Source: Gremmenia infestans (taxonomy: Eukaryota; Ascomycota; Leotiomycetes; Helotiales; Hamatocanthoscyphaceae). Taken from it: a DNA stretch of 64,000 nucleotides. The stretch is from positions 4,030,001-4,094,000 of the forward strand of contig JAFEVB010000002.1 in the NCBI GenBank assembly GCA_032629725.1. Direction: 5' to 3'. Positions 54,103 through 64,000 of the stretch are shown one piece after another; the stretch's first letter is position 1; every line of letters starts with the position of its first letter. The notes under the pieces are model-generated. The model was not told the origin of the DNA, ran no database searches, and was given only the letters and a program-made list of their open reading frames with translations. The position numbers and the translations under genes are program-made.

Positions 54103-55085
54103 ATGGCGTCAAAGGGTTTGCAGAGCTTCTCAAGGAGCGCGAAGACTCTGCGAGCATTTGGAAGCTCTAAAGATCCATTAACGGTATGCATTGGCCTCGA
54201 CATCTAAGATTTAAGCTAATATATTATTGCAGCAATGTCTTGCACCGCGACTATCGAGGTCAATGGCAACAGAGACTTCATTATCATCGAGGCTATCCCA
54301 AGAATATGACATTACATCCCTCCCAGATGCTGCAAATACAGAGGCATTCTCACGTATGTCCCACTCTAGTCTCTCTTCTTGCCCAGTAGCTAATATATTC
54401 CACAGCACCCACAGTCTTAACCACCATCTACAAATTCCCCACCATGGAGCCCATCCGCTTCGAACCATACTCGAGCAAACACCTCTACCTGCCCCTCCGC
54501 CGTGACATCCTGCATCGCGCCGTAGTCTTCGAAGGTGATGGCACACGCCAAGGAACAGCCAACACGAAAACGCGCTGGGAAATTCACGGCTCGCACCGCA
54601 AAATCCGGCCACAAAAAGGAACGGGTCAGGCGCGTCTAGGCACCAAGCAATCGCCCATGTTAAAAGGCGGAGCAAAGGTCTTCGGTCCTCGCCCTCGCGA
54701 CTTCTCCACTGAGCTGCCGCGCAAGATGTACGATCTGGCGTGGCGCACGGCGCTGAGCTGGCGGTACAGGAAGGGAGATTTGATCATCTGCGAGGATGGG
54801 ATGGAGCTTGAGCAGGCGGGTACGAAGTATGTGAAGTCAATTTTCAAGCATAATCGTTGGGGAAAGGAGGATGGAAGGAGCTTGTTAATTACGGGTGGGG
54901 AAAGCGAGAATTTGTACAAGGCGCTGGAGAATGCTGGGGAGGATGGAAGGGTGAAGATGGAGCATGAGGTCGATGTGAAGGACCTGTTGGAGTTGGGGAG
55001 GATAATTATTGAGAAGGGGGCGTTGGATAGGATCTTGAAGGATCATCAGAGTGATTTGATGTCAAAGGTTAGAGCTGCTGTATAG
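54103..55085 (+). CDS. yml6: Mitochondrial large-subunit ribosomal protein uL4m (Yml6-like)
   Basis: Three exons: 54103-54183, 54233-54353, 54406-55085, giving 293 aa. uL4m is the bacterial L4 homologue of the mitochondrial 54S subunit, lining the exit tunnel. An Arg/Ser-rich presequence (SKGLQSFSRSAKTLRAF..RLSRSMATE) is followed by TIYKFPTMEPIRFEPYSS, YLPLRRDILHRAVVFEGD, and the L4 signature RKIRPQKGTGQARLGTKQSP with GGAKVFGPRPRDFS. LAWRTALSWRYRKGDL follows. The last part is a family-typical C-terminal domain ending KVRAAV. All junctions are in frame. Confidence 0.93.
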
Positions 55086-56255
55086 GTATTGTATATTAGC
55101 TGTGTTAGAGAGACACAACTGATCTGTATAAAATGTCAATATTACTGATTACATTTTGCATCACGATAGTCTCACATTCCCGCCCGACTTTCTCACATGC
55201 TCTAGGAAATAGTATCTCATATGTTGGAAAGGCTCGCGGTTGACAGGAAAAAAAAACCGGCACTCATTCGTAGCAGATTTTGAATGCACTACTCAGCCTG
55301 GAAGGTTGGTAAAAGGTGGTACGTTTTCTGTCCAGGACGATAAGAGGTAAAGTGGATTGAATACGTCTCACACTCTTAAGAGAACCAAAACACAGCGCGT
55401 TCATAACCTAGAAAAGTCAGAACCCATCTTCTGCAGGCCATCACCTCGAATATCAAATCCGTAAGCCGAACATTGCCAGGTTCTATTTGATGACCATTTC
55501 ATTCTAAGACCATACCAGACAAAGGTGCTTCGGGTACCGCTTCATTCCATTATCTAAACTTTCCATTGCCAAATCTGATCCTGCACGCCACTGGCAACAG
55601 ATCAGCCATGAATAAACACGGCCGAACAATGGTATATTCTATTTCTATGATATATGATCCAATGTCTGAAGATTGAGAAGAGAAGAGAATTCGGAACCAT
55701 CCAGTTGACCCTTTTGCTCTGCTAATGTGCCGAGTATCGAATATCTGACAAATTTTGTACTTGGTGTCATTCGACTGCCTAGGGGTTGTTTAACAAGATC
55801 AATTAGATGCTTACTCCGATATATGTTGACTTCTTTTTCCTCCAGACTATCACCTATATCAGCTCTAAATTGTAGTCACCGGCCAATCATTCAGAGCTTT
55901 CCTCGGCGAGCCCGAATAGGTAGAAGCTTACAATACCTTAGAATGTAAAGAAACCATTTACACTTATCGAGATCTTTGAACGACTAAATACCTATCTTCA
56001 TGAATGCAAAACCTCGAAGAAATCTGCTTCCGCAACAACTAACACGCGCCCCGCCTTCGCTAACCCTGAATCTGCACCCTCCATCTTCCCGGCCCACCGT
56101 ATTCAGCACCTGACCAATCTCGCCGACGCGTCTCCTTCGCGTCTTTCTCTGAATATTTCCCCTCCTCCCCTACACTTCCCCCCAAACCAACCGACCAACC
56201 AGCACTCAACCAGCAGGCTCACCACATCACAACTTCACCCTCTTATACTTCAAAA
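55086..56255. other. Intergenic, no gene seen
   Basis: 1170 bp. A short A-run near 55249. The final ~150 bp before 56256 are C-rich (CCTCCCCTACACTTCCCCCC), likely the RPA3 promoter and leader, with GACGCGTC near 56126 (MCB-like ACGCGT) upstream of this replication gene. Confidence 0.45.
56122..56133. promoter_or_regulatory. ACGCGT (MCB-like) element before RPA3
   Basis: The motif GACGCGTCTC lies about 130 bp before the RPA3 ATG. ACGCGT is the binding site of the yeast MBF complex that drives G1/S replication genes. The replication gene POL12 in this window also has CGCG motifs near its start. Inference. Confidence 0.4.
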
Positions 56256-56661
56256 ATGGCAGACACCCTCTCCACGCCCCGCATCCTCGCCCCGCACCTC
56301 GACGCCTTCCAAAACCGCACCATCCGTCTCATAGGCCGGGTCACACAACTGCGCGGCGAAACCGCAACTATCGATGCACAGGGCACCGTCACAGCGATCC
56401 TCCACCGGGATGCGCATTTGAGCGTCGGACACGCAGTGGAGATTGTGGGGAAGGTGCAGGCGGATTTGAGTGTGCGGGTGCTGCAGAGTACGGATTTTGG
56501 GGCGGAGAGGGAGTTTGGTGAGTTTAACTGACTGGGGAGATGATGAAGAGGGGGGAAATGGGAGGACAAATGCTGATGTTCATTGGGATGTAGATTTTGC
56601 GGCTGCAGAGGCGCTGGTTGATGCTACGCATCGGTACAAGGAGATTTTCTACTCGGACTGA
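56256..56661 (+). CDS. rfa3: Replication protein A small subunit, Rpa3/Rfa3
   Basis: Two exons, 56256-56517 and 56594-56661, giving 109 aa. RPA3 (RPA14) is the small OB-fold subunit of the trimeric single-strand DNA-binding RPA complex. It starts MADTLSTPRILAPHLDAFQNRT, then the OB-fold RLIGRVTQLRGETATIDAQGTV, VGHAVEIVGKV and VRVLQSTDFG. The second exon encodes the C-terminal helix FAAAEALVDATHRYKEIFYSD. Length and order fit PF08661. Splicing at Phe-Asp restores the frame. It is the third small essential nuclear gene in the region. Confidence 0.93.
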
Positions 56662-57135
56662 AGGAAGGGGTGGAGTGGCTTGCTTGTTTGAGAGAGAATT
56701 GGGAAGGAAATATGTGTCTAGTGGGCACGAGATGGGAAACCACATACATGATGGGAGAGCTGGATGAATAAAGATGATATGGCATGGATAACTTTTGGCT
56801 GTAGAATGGACGTGGACCACTTGTTGGGCGTGTTATGATATAATATGGGCTTCTAGGCAGGGTGGCATACAACACTTGCAAAACGAATGAATCACGAGAA
56901 TTAACGTTATAATGACCAAGGCTTCTTGATATCTTCTTGATATTTGCTTATAGATAGGCCATTCCTATCATAGCTATCATTTGCCTGAAATTCGTTCTTC
57001 GTCTTCTAAAATGATCAGACGCCATGCTGTAAGATGCCCTGATATACCCAGAAACAGATCCAACACCACGCTATGGAATGAAATACAATGAAGAACATGG
57101 CCCTCCTATTGCTGTCTGTTGCCTTCTGCAACACT
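56662..57135. other. Short intergenic, convergent
   Basis: 474 bp between two convergent genes; nothing recognised. Confidence 0.45.
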
Positions 57136-60100
57136 TCAAGACTCCCCAGTCTTCCCCGCGCCTTCCACCTCGCTCTTCAGCGGCGAGGCCTCCAGCTCTT
57201 TCTTAACTACAACCCCATTATTCTCCCCCTCCTCACCCCCATCATAATTTCCCAACTCACTCCAATCGATATCCTGCATCACCATAGGATCCTCATAAAG
57301 CTGGAAAATCCTCGGCGGTGAACTCGGCATCGGGACATCCGTCGAGAAGAAATCCTCCAGATTAAAATTTACTTCCGCGCCATTGGCCATCAGGTTCGGT
57401 AGGTTGGGGAGACTGCTAAATTCGAGTGCATGCGAGGGAGATTGGTTGGTTTCTGACATCATTTGGTTTAGTCGGGCTGTGAAGGGAGACTCGAAGTTAT
57501 TTTGAAAGCGGGGTGAGCGTCGGAGAGAAGTGGGTGTTTTGGAGGGGGTGGGTGCAAATAGTAGTTCTCTGGGCGATTTCTGTGAGCGGGAGGACTTTGA
57601 GACGCTTCGTGTGATTGGTCTGTGGCTTGGAGTCTTCCGGGTCGGGGTTTTGAAAGGATTTATTGGTGGCGATTTCTGGGTAGGCGTCGATGGTCGAGCA
57701 ACTTCCTCTTCAAAAAGTCTCAGAAGCTCAGTATCAGCATCGTCGACTTCGATTCCGGGAGGACAGTTCTCCTTGTCGGTCGCCTCAATGAGTGCTACCA
57801 GTGCTTCTTTGTTCAATGGGCGTACATCAGTAGCGATTTGTACGACATTCGTCATCACCTCTCCTAGAATTTTTGGTGACCCGTCTTTTCTCGGTGACGG
57901 GAAGAGTAATCTTCTAGTAGGTCCCAACTGATCTTCAACATCAATCGGGCTTTTCTGGGTCCCATGCCATCTCCCCGGGCTCGATCGGATGGCTCGGGCT
58001 AAAGCAGCCGAGGCAGCATCAGATGTCATTGCCTTCAACGCTCGTTTTAATGGTTGATTACTAGTCGATCGCCGTCTGTGGTTGCCCGCAACGGGCTCCA
58101 CTGAATCTGTCTGCATCTCTGTATCGGTCGGAGAATTACCCTCTGTCGGAGCGCCTTGTCCTTGGTACGCATCTGAAGGGGGAAAATTGGCTTCTGATTG
58201 TGGGAAGTTCGCGTCTGATGTGGGGAAATTGGCTTCCGAGGTAAGCATACCATGACCAGGATTCTGTTGTGATTTCTTGGGAGGTCGTTGTCTTTTAGGG
58301 GGAGGATCTGCACCCTTTCTTGGAATGGGTTGGTAAGAGACCCATTGTGATTCTGGCCGTTGTGTTTTGTATTTAGCCATCCAGATCCCGCAAGCTATAA
58401 TTTTCAGTATTGATCTTTAGTAATATGCGATCCTGAGACTCACGGTTACATAAAAGGAATTCTTTGTAGTCTTCGACGCTGTCATCCTTCCCTAAAGACT
58501 TCTTGATGAGCTGGTAAGACGTTGGTTTTCCGTCGCTATCGCGGTTAAGTACGTTGATACAGGTCACCCTGCCTGCAGCTTCTGAATAATCGTGATATCC
58601 AGGATTTCCGTCATGTTCCTGATACCAAGCCTTCCGCCAGGTGGGGGTCTCGATTGCTCCACAATTACTGCAGTATGGAGGCATTTCCCCTTTCGCAATT
58701 GCCTGCTCTAATTTATGCCTTATTGACGCTTTTTTGGAAAGAGAACCTTTATCGTACTCTGTATCTTGTGAAGCAGGGTCATGGAGGTATGTTTGTGCTA
58801 CTGCTGACATGGAAGTTATGGGTGCTTCAGACCATGTTTGAGACCGTTGAAGTCCGGAGGGGGGTATTGCTGGATCACTTGCGGGAACTATTGGAAGATG
58901 GAGGCTTCCCATCGAAGCTGTACGACACATTGTTCTTCCGGCCCGTGCTCGAGGCACTGAAGGAGGTTTAGTAGCCTGGTCTTGATTCTGGGCAAGGGCT
59001 TGAGACTCAGGTGGCTGAGAAGTTCGATCCTGCAATCCTGGAGTCTTGCCTTGAGAGCCCCGTGAGCCTGGTCGAGAATGAACTCTGGGTTCCTGGTCTG
59101 GCCGAGGATCTCTCTGCTGCGGCGCGGGACTTTTAGTTTGTGAGCCCCTAGAAACTGGGCGAGACAGAACTGAGGGTTGTGGATTCTGCTGCGGCTGCGA
59201 TGGAGGACGAGAGATAGCGCTGCTATCTTTTCTCAATGGCGGAAGAGACTGCTGTCCATCCTCTGACATGACACTCCCAGCTCGAGGTTTAGGTGCTTTC
59301 GACGAGGCTCTCGGTTTGGGTGTAGACTTCCGGACTGGAGCCGGATGGATGTGCATCTTGGTAGGCAATAACTCCATCGGACCAGGCTCTTCCCATTCAA
59401 TGAAGAACCCGGAGTCTTCATGCGGTGCCATTTGGGCTGGAGCTTGATGCTTATGGAAATCGGGAACGGCATGTCCAGGCACGTCTTCGTTCACAGGGTG
59501 CATTGTCGCACCGTAATCTTCTCCAAAGAGGTCTTCCAGCGATCCACTCATGAACCCAGAGTCCGTTCGTGGCATTTGGGGTAGAACGGGACTAGAGGGA
59601 CAGGGCGGACTGGATCGCATCGAAGGGGCCCTGGTTCTCATTACAGGTGGCGAGGAACCGATATCAGGAGGCGTATCCGAAGGACTTGGATTCCTTTCAG
59701 GTGAAACATTTGCCGATTCGATAGAATATCTAGGTTGGTCTTCCGGGTGTTCGAGGGGCGGATATGGAGACACATGCCGACGTGGCGCCTCTATTTGGGA
59801 CTGCTCAAGGAATGAGTTACGGCGGAGAGAACTCTGCGGGGGAGGTTTATCAGGATCACGATGTGAGTGCTGATTCGCCATTCGGGGTACTGGGGTAGGT
59901 GCTCGGGGTATTTCCTGGAGATGGCTGCCTACACCGGGTACGGGGCTCATCGCAATAGGTCTGAAGAGCCGCAAGGAACCTGCAGTGCTAGCGGCCACTC
60001 GAAGGGAGTCTGGTGCTGCTCCGATGGTTGATTTACTATTCCAGTCCGTCTTGGTGATTTTTGCCCTCTTCTTGGGTTGTGGCCCATCATCTCCATCTGT

Positions 60101-61115
60101 ACCCTCTTCATACCCAGAAGTATTTCCACCCTTTGACACGATTGTTTTGGGCTGACGCGGCTTTCTCGGCCTCTTGACTGCAGCTCTCGATGAGGGCCGT
60201 GATCCCTTCTTAGCTGGCCCGGCACTCTCATTTTGGCTCTCATTCCCTGCATTCCCCATTTGGGGGGGTTGGTTGTACACATTCGGATTTGATTGTTGCT
60301 CTAGACGTGGACTGAGAAGCTGGTTGAAGAGGTCCATACTAGAACCATCTCTTTGATTTTGCGTTGGTTGACTTGGTGCTGGTGTGGCCTTTGCCAGCTG
60401 ACCGAGACTCGGATTCGACTGGAGGAAGGAGGTCCATTCATTGGGGTCAAACCCGGCTGGCATGACCTTGCTCAACTCCCTATATTTCTCCATAGTCGAG
60501 ATATATTCGCTCTGTAGCACCGTAGGAACAGGTACAAGCCGTAGCTTGACCTCCAGAGTCTCCTTCACACCATTTGAAAAAAGCCCCATGATATTCTTGC
60601 AAACGCGTCCAGTAACAAGCTTGGTCGACTGGTGAGCAGGTACATCTGGGGATGTAGAAGCTGCAGCTAGAGCCCAAGATAACATGCCTTGTCCAACGAG
60701 AGGGTTATCATATTCGGAGTAATCGTACGCGTAAACGGTGTAGTCTTGGCCTAGTCTAGCTACCAGCTCTGGACTGCAAGTAACAATTGCTTGTATACAG
60801 GTCTTTAGCTCGATAACTCCGATTGAGGTTGTCTCGTCCATGGCGACAGTTTGGACCTGCAAAACAGGAGGCCATCGTGCCAAGCAATTGGTCTTGTTCT
60901 GGTCGTCGAAGGTGTACAGGACTTTGACTGCAGAATTAGACTGGATTAGTACTTGGACCTCCACATCAGTTCAAGTTATAACACGTACGCCTCATCGGTT
61001 TGACAGAAACCCCATCTTCATTAGCACTGCTGGTCATGTTCGCCGTAGACCCTTGAGACTCTGCGCTTGGCAATTGAGGAGCAAATCCCTGGGGCATGCC
61101 CGCTGGAGATGACAT
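57136..61115 (-). CDS. Spt21/Ams2-type transcription factor with GATA-like zinc finger
   Basis: Three exons on the minus strand: 61115-60989, 60927-58444, 58394-57136, giving 1289 aa. The N-terminal Spt21/Ams2 domain begins RLKVLYTFDDQNKTNCLARWP (across the first intron) and includes IGVIELKTCIQAIV and YDNPLVGQGMLSWALA. A long disordered middle is rich in Pro/Ser/Gln. The zinc finger has CSNCG, a roughly 70-residue spacer with a Cys-containing segment, then CNPCGIWM encoded across the second intron, so neither exon alone contains the whole finger. Ams2 and Spt21 activate histone genes. The C-terminal ~415 residues are disordered with tandem SEANFP/SDANFP repeats. Models that end at the TAA following DLDG lose the finger's second half. 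Confidence 0.9.
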
Positions 61116-61983
61116 CGCGAGCCTTTCACTGGCCGCAATGCCAGAATTGAAAGATTTGGAGATGTCGTGAAGCTCCTTCGTTGTTACCGAAAATTATGTA
61201 AAGTCATTGAAAGGAAGTTTGGCGCGGTGGAGTCGTTGAAAGAGGGTCAAAGTGAAAGAGAACCTTGAAATACGGTGGCTAGCTAGTAAATGTACATGGC
61301 CCTCGCGTTTTCGCGCAGGTTACGCGACGGTACAGTAGAAGAATGGATCCAGAGACTGTACTGTAATGAGTATCTACCTTTTCCGAGAACTAAAGCTGAA
61401 AGGGCCGGTTAAAGGAAGATCGAAACAGAATGATTAGTTGTATCGAAGCAAGGGCGTTTACGATTGTTGAGTTGTCTGTGTGACAAGTTCTGTCGATGGA
61501 TGTCTGTTGATTAAAGATCGAAATTGACCAATCGTCACGCTGGAGGGGAGGATCGCGAAACGGATTAGCGTATCCCGTTTTAGCGCCGAGATTCTTCGCT
61601 ATGTGATGCCTTAGGATGCAGTGAGGCAGCCACGTTTTATATCGGCGCCAAAGGTCGCTTTCGTCTTCCGTAAATACAGTCTTGATGTGAGAACGAAAAG
61701 GCAGCACACCAACTCGATGATAATGAATCATGTTTGGGCGGGGGCGGCTTCCCTTTTTATATTTTTGGCAGACATTTACACGGATAATCCCCCGCTTCCC
61801 ATGACTCAGCCCCGCTTTAGACTGATGCCTCAAACCCCTTTAAATCACATGATGTCTTTCCCCTTAGTTCCTGTTCATATTATCTTTTTGCGACCGGCAA
61901 CATATCAACATCGACTATCTCCGTCAGATCCGATATTCCGTATCGCCACTTGACTACAGTATCATACAATCAATGCCCCTCGA
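61116..61983. other. Intergenic, no gene seen
   Basis: 868 bp between the Spt21-like start and the HIBCH stop. Frames at 61390-61833 show no family signal. Confidence 0.4.
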
Positions 61984-63538
61984 TCACAACCAAGCAGCTT
62001 TGCCACCCTCGGCAGAGTAGGCACGTCTTGCTAACACTTCCTCCACAACTTCTTTTACGCCTTGCTTGCCTCGCTTCTCTCTGACAAAATAGCTTACCAC
62101 CTCCGGAATAGTCCTATTTCCTTTCTTGACGACTTCTTCGATTTGGCTCTCATGTGGCAGGCCGAAACGCAAATGAGGATACTCTATATAGTTTCCCTCG
62201 GTAAGCAATTTCAACTCTTTACCTTCCTCGACTTCGAAAAATGGTGTCGTGAGAGCAGCAGGATTCTTCACGTCCTCGAGCTTGGATGGCTCCGCCCAAG
62301 CTGGTGATTTATCTTTCCTGATGAGCAACGCATGCACTCCTTCGGTGAAATCGGGATGACGCATGAATTTGGACGCAATTTGGTGTTCTCGCTGGAAAGC
62401 CTCCTTGATTGACCATTTCCGACCCAGCTTCATCTGTTGAAAGGTCACATGTAGACTCGTTGGTGATCGCAACTTCAAAGCGAGCAAAGTCTTTTCGGCC
62501 CATTGTGCGCTGGACCTATTATTCGCAGCCTGTTTGTTGAGTCTTTGGATAAGCTCCTCGACGGTATCTGCGCTAAAACAAGCATCAATAGACTTTCGCA
62601 ATGGGCCACTGAGAAGCATTGGCTGGTCGTGTGGCAGCCCGGTCGTGTATTCCTCAATGGTAGAATCAATCAGGTCCAACCGCTCATCCAACGAATCGTA
62701 ATCCTTGAACCTCAGTTCAGCGAGACGGCGTTCCAGAGCAGGCAAGGAAGTCGAGTGGATGTAATGTGTCGCAACTCCAGCATAGTAGACATCAACGCCC
62801 TTCAGCCTCTCACTGGTAAGAGCAAGATACGTCCCGGTAGAGCCCGCCATCCGCGGCAAGAAAAACGAAGCTCCCACGTCCGGGAAGAATCCAATCGTAG
62901 TCTCTGGCATAGCGAAAAGCGTCTTCTCGGTTGCTATCCTAAACGGCGCATGCAGACTCAACCCAACTCCTCCGCCCATCGTAATCCCATCCATAATAGC
63001 AACGTACGGCTTGGTATATGTAGCAATAAGGTGATCGAGCTTGTATTCCAGCGCAAAGTAATCGATTGACCGCTGCTGTCCTTCTTCCCCAAGTTTATTG
63101 TCCTTTGCGAGACTTGTCACATCTCCACCGGCACACAATGCCTTCCCGCCAGCCCCCTTGAGGACCACCACATTCGCCATATCCGACTTTGCCCATTCCT
63201 GCAACCGGGGCACGATCTTCCGCACCATCGATCCGTTAAGGGCGTTCAGGGCTATGGGCCGGTTGAGCTCGATTGTCCGCAGACCGAACAGGGTATCGAA
63301 AAGGACATCTTCTTTCTCGTCACCGGGTAGCTCTTTGATCTGCTCGGGTGCTTCTAAGGTAGACATCTGCCAGTTCATAAGTTTTCCGGTATGACAATTT
63401 CAGAGTAGGAAGCTCATATACCTTTGCTTTGGTGCTACCAGTAAAAGCAGGATTCATAACCTTAGCTGTGAGTGGCATCTTTCTCGAGCAAGCACAGCGG
63501 ACCGCCGCCGTTCTACCCACAATCGACCTTGCGAACAT
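61984..63538 (-). CDS. 3-hydroxyisobutyryl-CoA hydrolase (HIBCH/Ehd3; mitoribosomal mS47)
   Basis: Two exons on the minus strand, 63538-63422 and 63366-61984, giving 499 aa. Crotonase-fold hydrolase of valine catabolism; the yeast homologue Ehd3 is also protein mS47 of the mitochondrial small ribosomal subunit. The first exon supplies a basic, Cys/Arg-rich presequence (MFARSIVGRTAAVRCACSRKM). The oxyanion loop is GGKALCAGGDVTSL. GITMGGGVGLSLHAPFRIA, then ETTIGFFPDVGASFFLPRM, carry the catalytic Glu/Asp. The HIBCH-specific C-terminal lid (SIKEAFQREHQIASKFMRHPDFTEGV) is complete. It could function as enzyme, ribosomal protein or both. It diverges from the terminal gene across 279 bp. Confidence 0.93.
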
Positions 63539-63817
63539 CAAGAAAAATAATCAAGTACAAGAAAGGACCCCAAAGAAAAGGTGCGGTGAGTAATACAAAA
63601 GAGTGCGGAGTAAATAGCGAGCTCAAGCTATTTTATCAGTCGACCTCGGGTTAATTTTCGGCCTGAGTCGGTAAGGCTCAATTGAGACTCAAGAATTTAA
63701 GGTTGGCGCTAAACCGTTTTAGGAGAGGTAGCATAACGACAAGCTTAACTTTTGAGTAGAAGGCTGCACGAAAAGTTGAAGCGCGCGTGTCAAGGACAAC
63801 GCAAAGACAACGACAAA

Positions 63818-64000
63818 ATGGCGGACGCAAAGATCACGTATGCTCCTCTCCCAATAAATGCATACACCCTCAAATACTAACATATTCATCCCAGCGAACT
63901 CCTTAACAAACCCCGCAACGAACTCACGTACGCCATTTCCTCCCCTCCTCCCCGCCCCTCCTGTTCCATCACCCCTCCTTTCTTCCCCTCTACCTAGCTG
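63818..64000 (+). CDS. 5' end of a further gene, product unknown (partial)
   Basis: Two short exons visible: 63818-63837 and from 63895, ending probably at the GT at 63928. They give MADAKITELLNKPRNEL and run past the window edge. The first intron has standard borders (GTATGC..CCAG). Reading on through GTACGC soon meets a stop, so a second intron starts at 63928. Too short to identify. Divergent from HIBCH. Confidence 0.5.

Noticed and set aside
58373..58390. Two separate genes overlapping at 58373-58380
   Set aside because: Splicing the 49-nt intron restores the CNPCG half of a zinc finger, so one gene is far more likely.
61390..61833. Minus-strand 147-codon frame upstream of HIBCH's 3' end
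   Set aside because: No recognisable motif and no splice partner; treated as chance.
1..64000. tRNA, rRNA, CRISPR and bacterial operon features
   Set aside because: No cloverleaf with a GGTTCGA-type T arm, no rRNA motif and no regularly spaced repeats were seen; the gene structure is eukaryotic.

Overview
This is a eukaryotic window from a filamentous ascomycete (Pezizomycotina). The evidence is dense genes on both strands, introns of about 45-80 nt with GTAAGT/GTATGT donors and CTAAC-like branch points, and fungal families such as Alb1, HAM1-like, DUF4211, Spt21/Ams2 and Shg1. The protein flavour suggests Leotiomycetes (Helotiales-like), but that is inference. I found no tRNA, rRNA or CRISPR array. 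Exon coordinates were built by hand: every listed model stays in frame across its junctions and restores a recognisable family motif where one is known.

Layout. 0-6 kb: an uncharacterised gene, TOM22, a bestrophin-family channel and mitochondrial EF-Tu. 6.8-11.2 kb: a bacterial-type sulfatase divergent from a sugar-porter transporter. 11.4-14.4 kb: a 2-oxoglutarate/Fe(II) oxygenase gene whose first intron holds a complete but RIP-inactivated Tc1/mariner element. 15.2-25.4 kb: an S33/TAP-like peptidase, a DUF4211 nuclear protein and a HAM1-like protein. 26.5-27.8 kb: a dead xi-class GST gene beside AT-rich sequence. 29-36.5 kb: two lineage-restricted genes, POL12 and MFAP1. 37.9-49.9 kb: ALB1, a UBP1-like deubiquitinase, eIF2B-delta, a probable complex I subunit, a Shg1 protein with an RS/RD tail, and a TPT-family transporter. 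49.9-52.6 kb: a decayed region. 52.6-64 kb: mitoribosomal mL38 and uL4m (divergent), RPA3, an Spt21/Ams2 GATA-type regulator, HIBCH/mS47 and the 5' end of one more gene.

How the genes relate. Most are housekeeping. Mitochondrial biogenesis is well represented (TOM22, EF-Tu, mL38, uL4m, probable complex I subunit, HIBCH/mS47), as are the nucleus and translation (POL12, RPA3, MFAP1, Shg1, Spt21, Alb1, eIF2B-delta). Several pairs diverge from short shared promoters: mL38/uL4m, ALB1/UBP1, complex I subunit/SHG1, HIBCH/terminal gene. The accessory parts are the sulfatase-transporter pair, the intron-lodged transposon, the GST pseudogene, the coiled-coil repeat gene and the decayed 50-52 kb region. 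I did not see a wholly new system. The strongest unusual signals are the transposon inside an intron, the TAG-only decay of its transposase, the 5-nt and 16-nt micro-exons of the transporter, and the zinc finger split by an intron.
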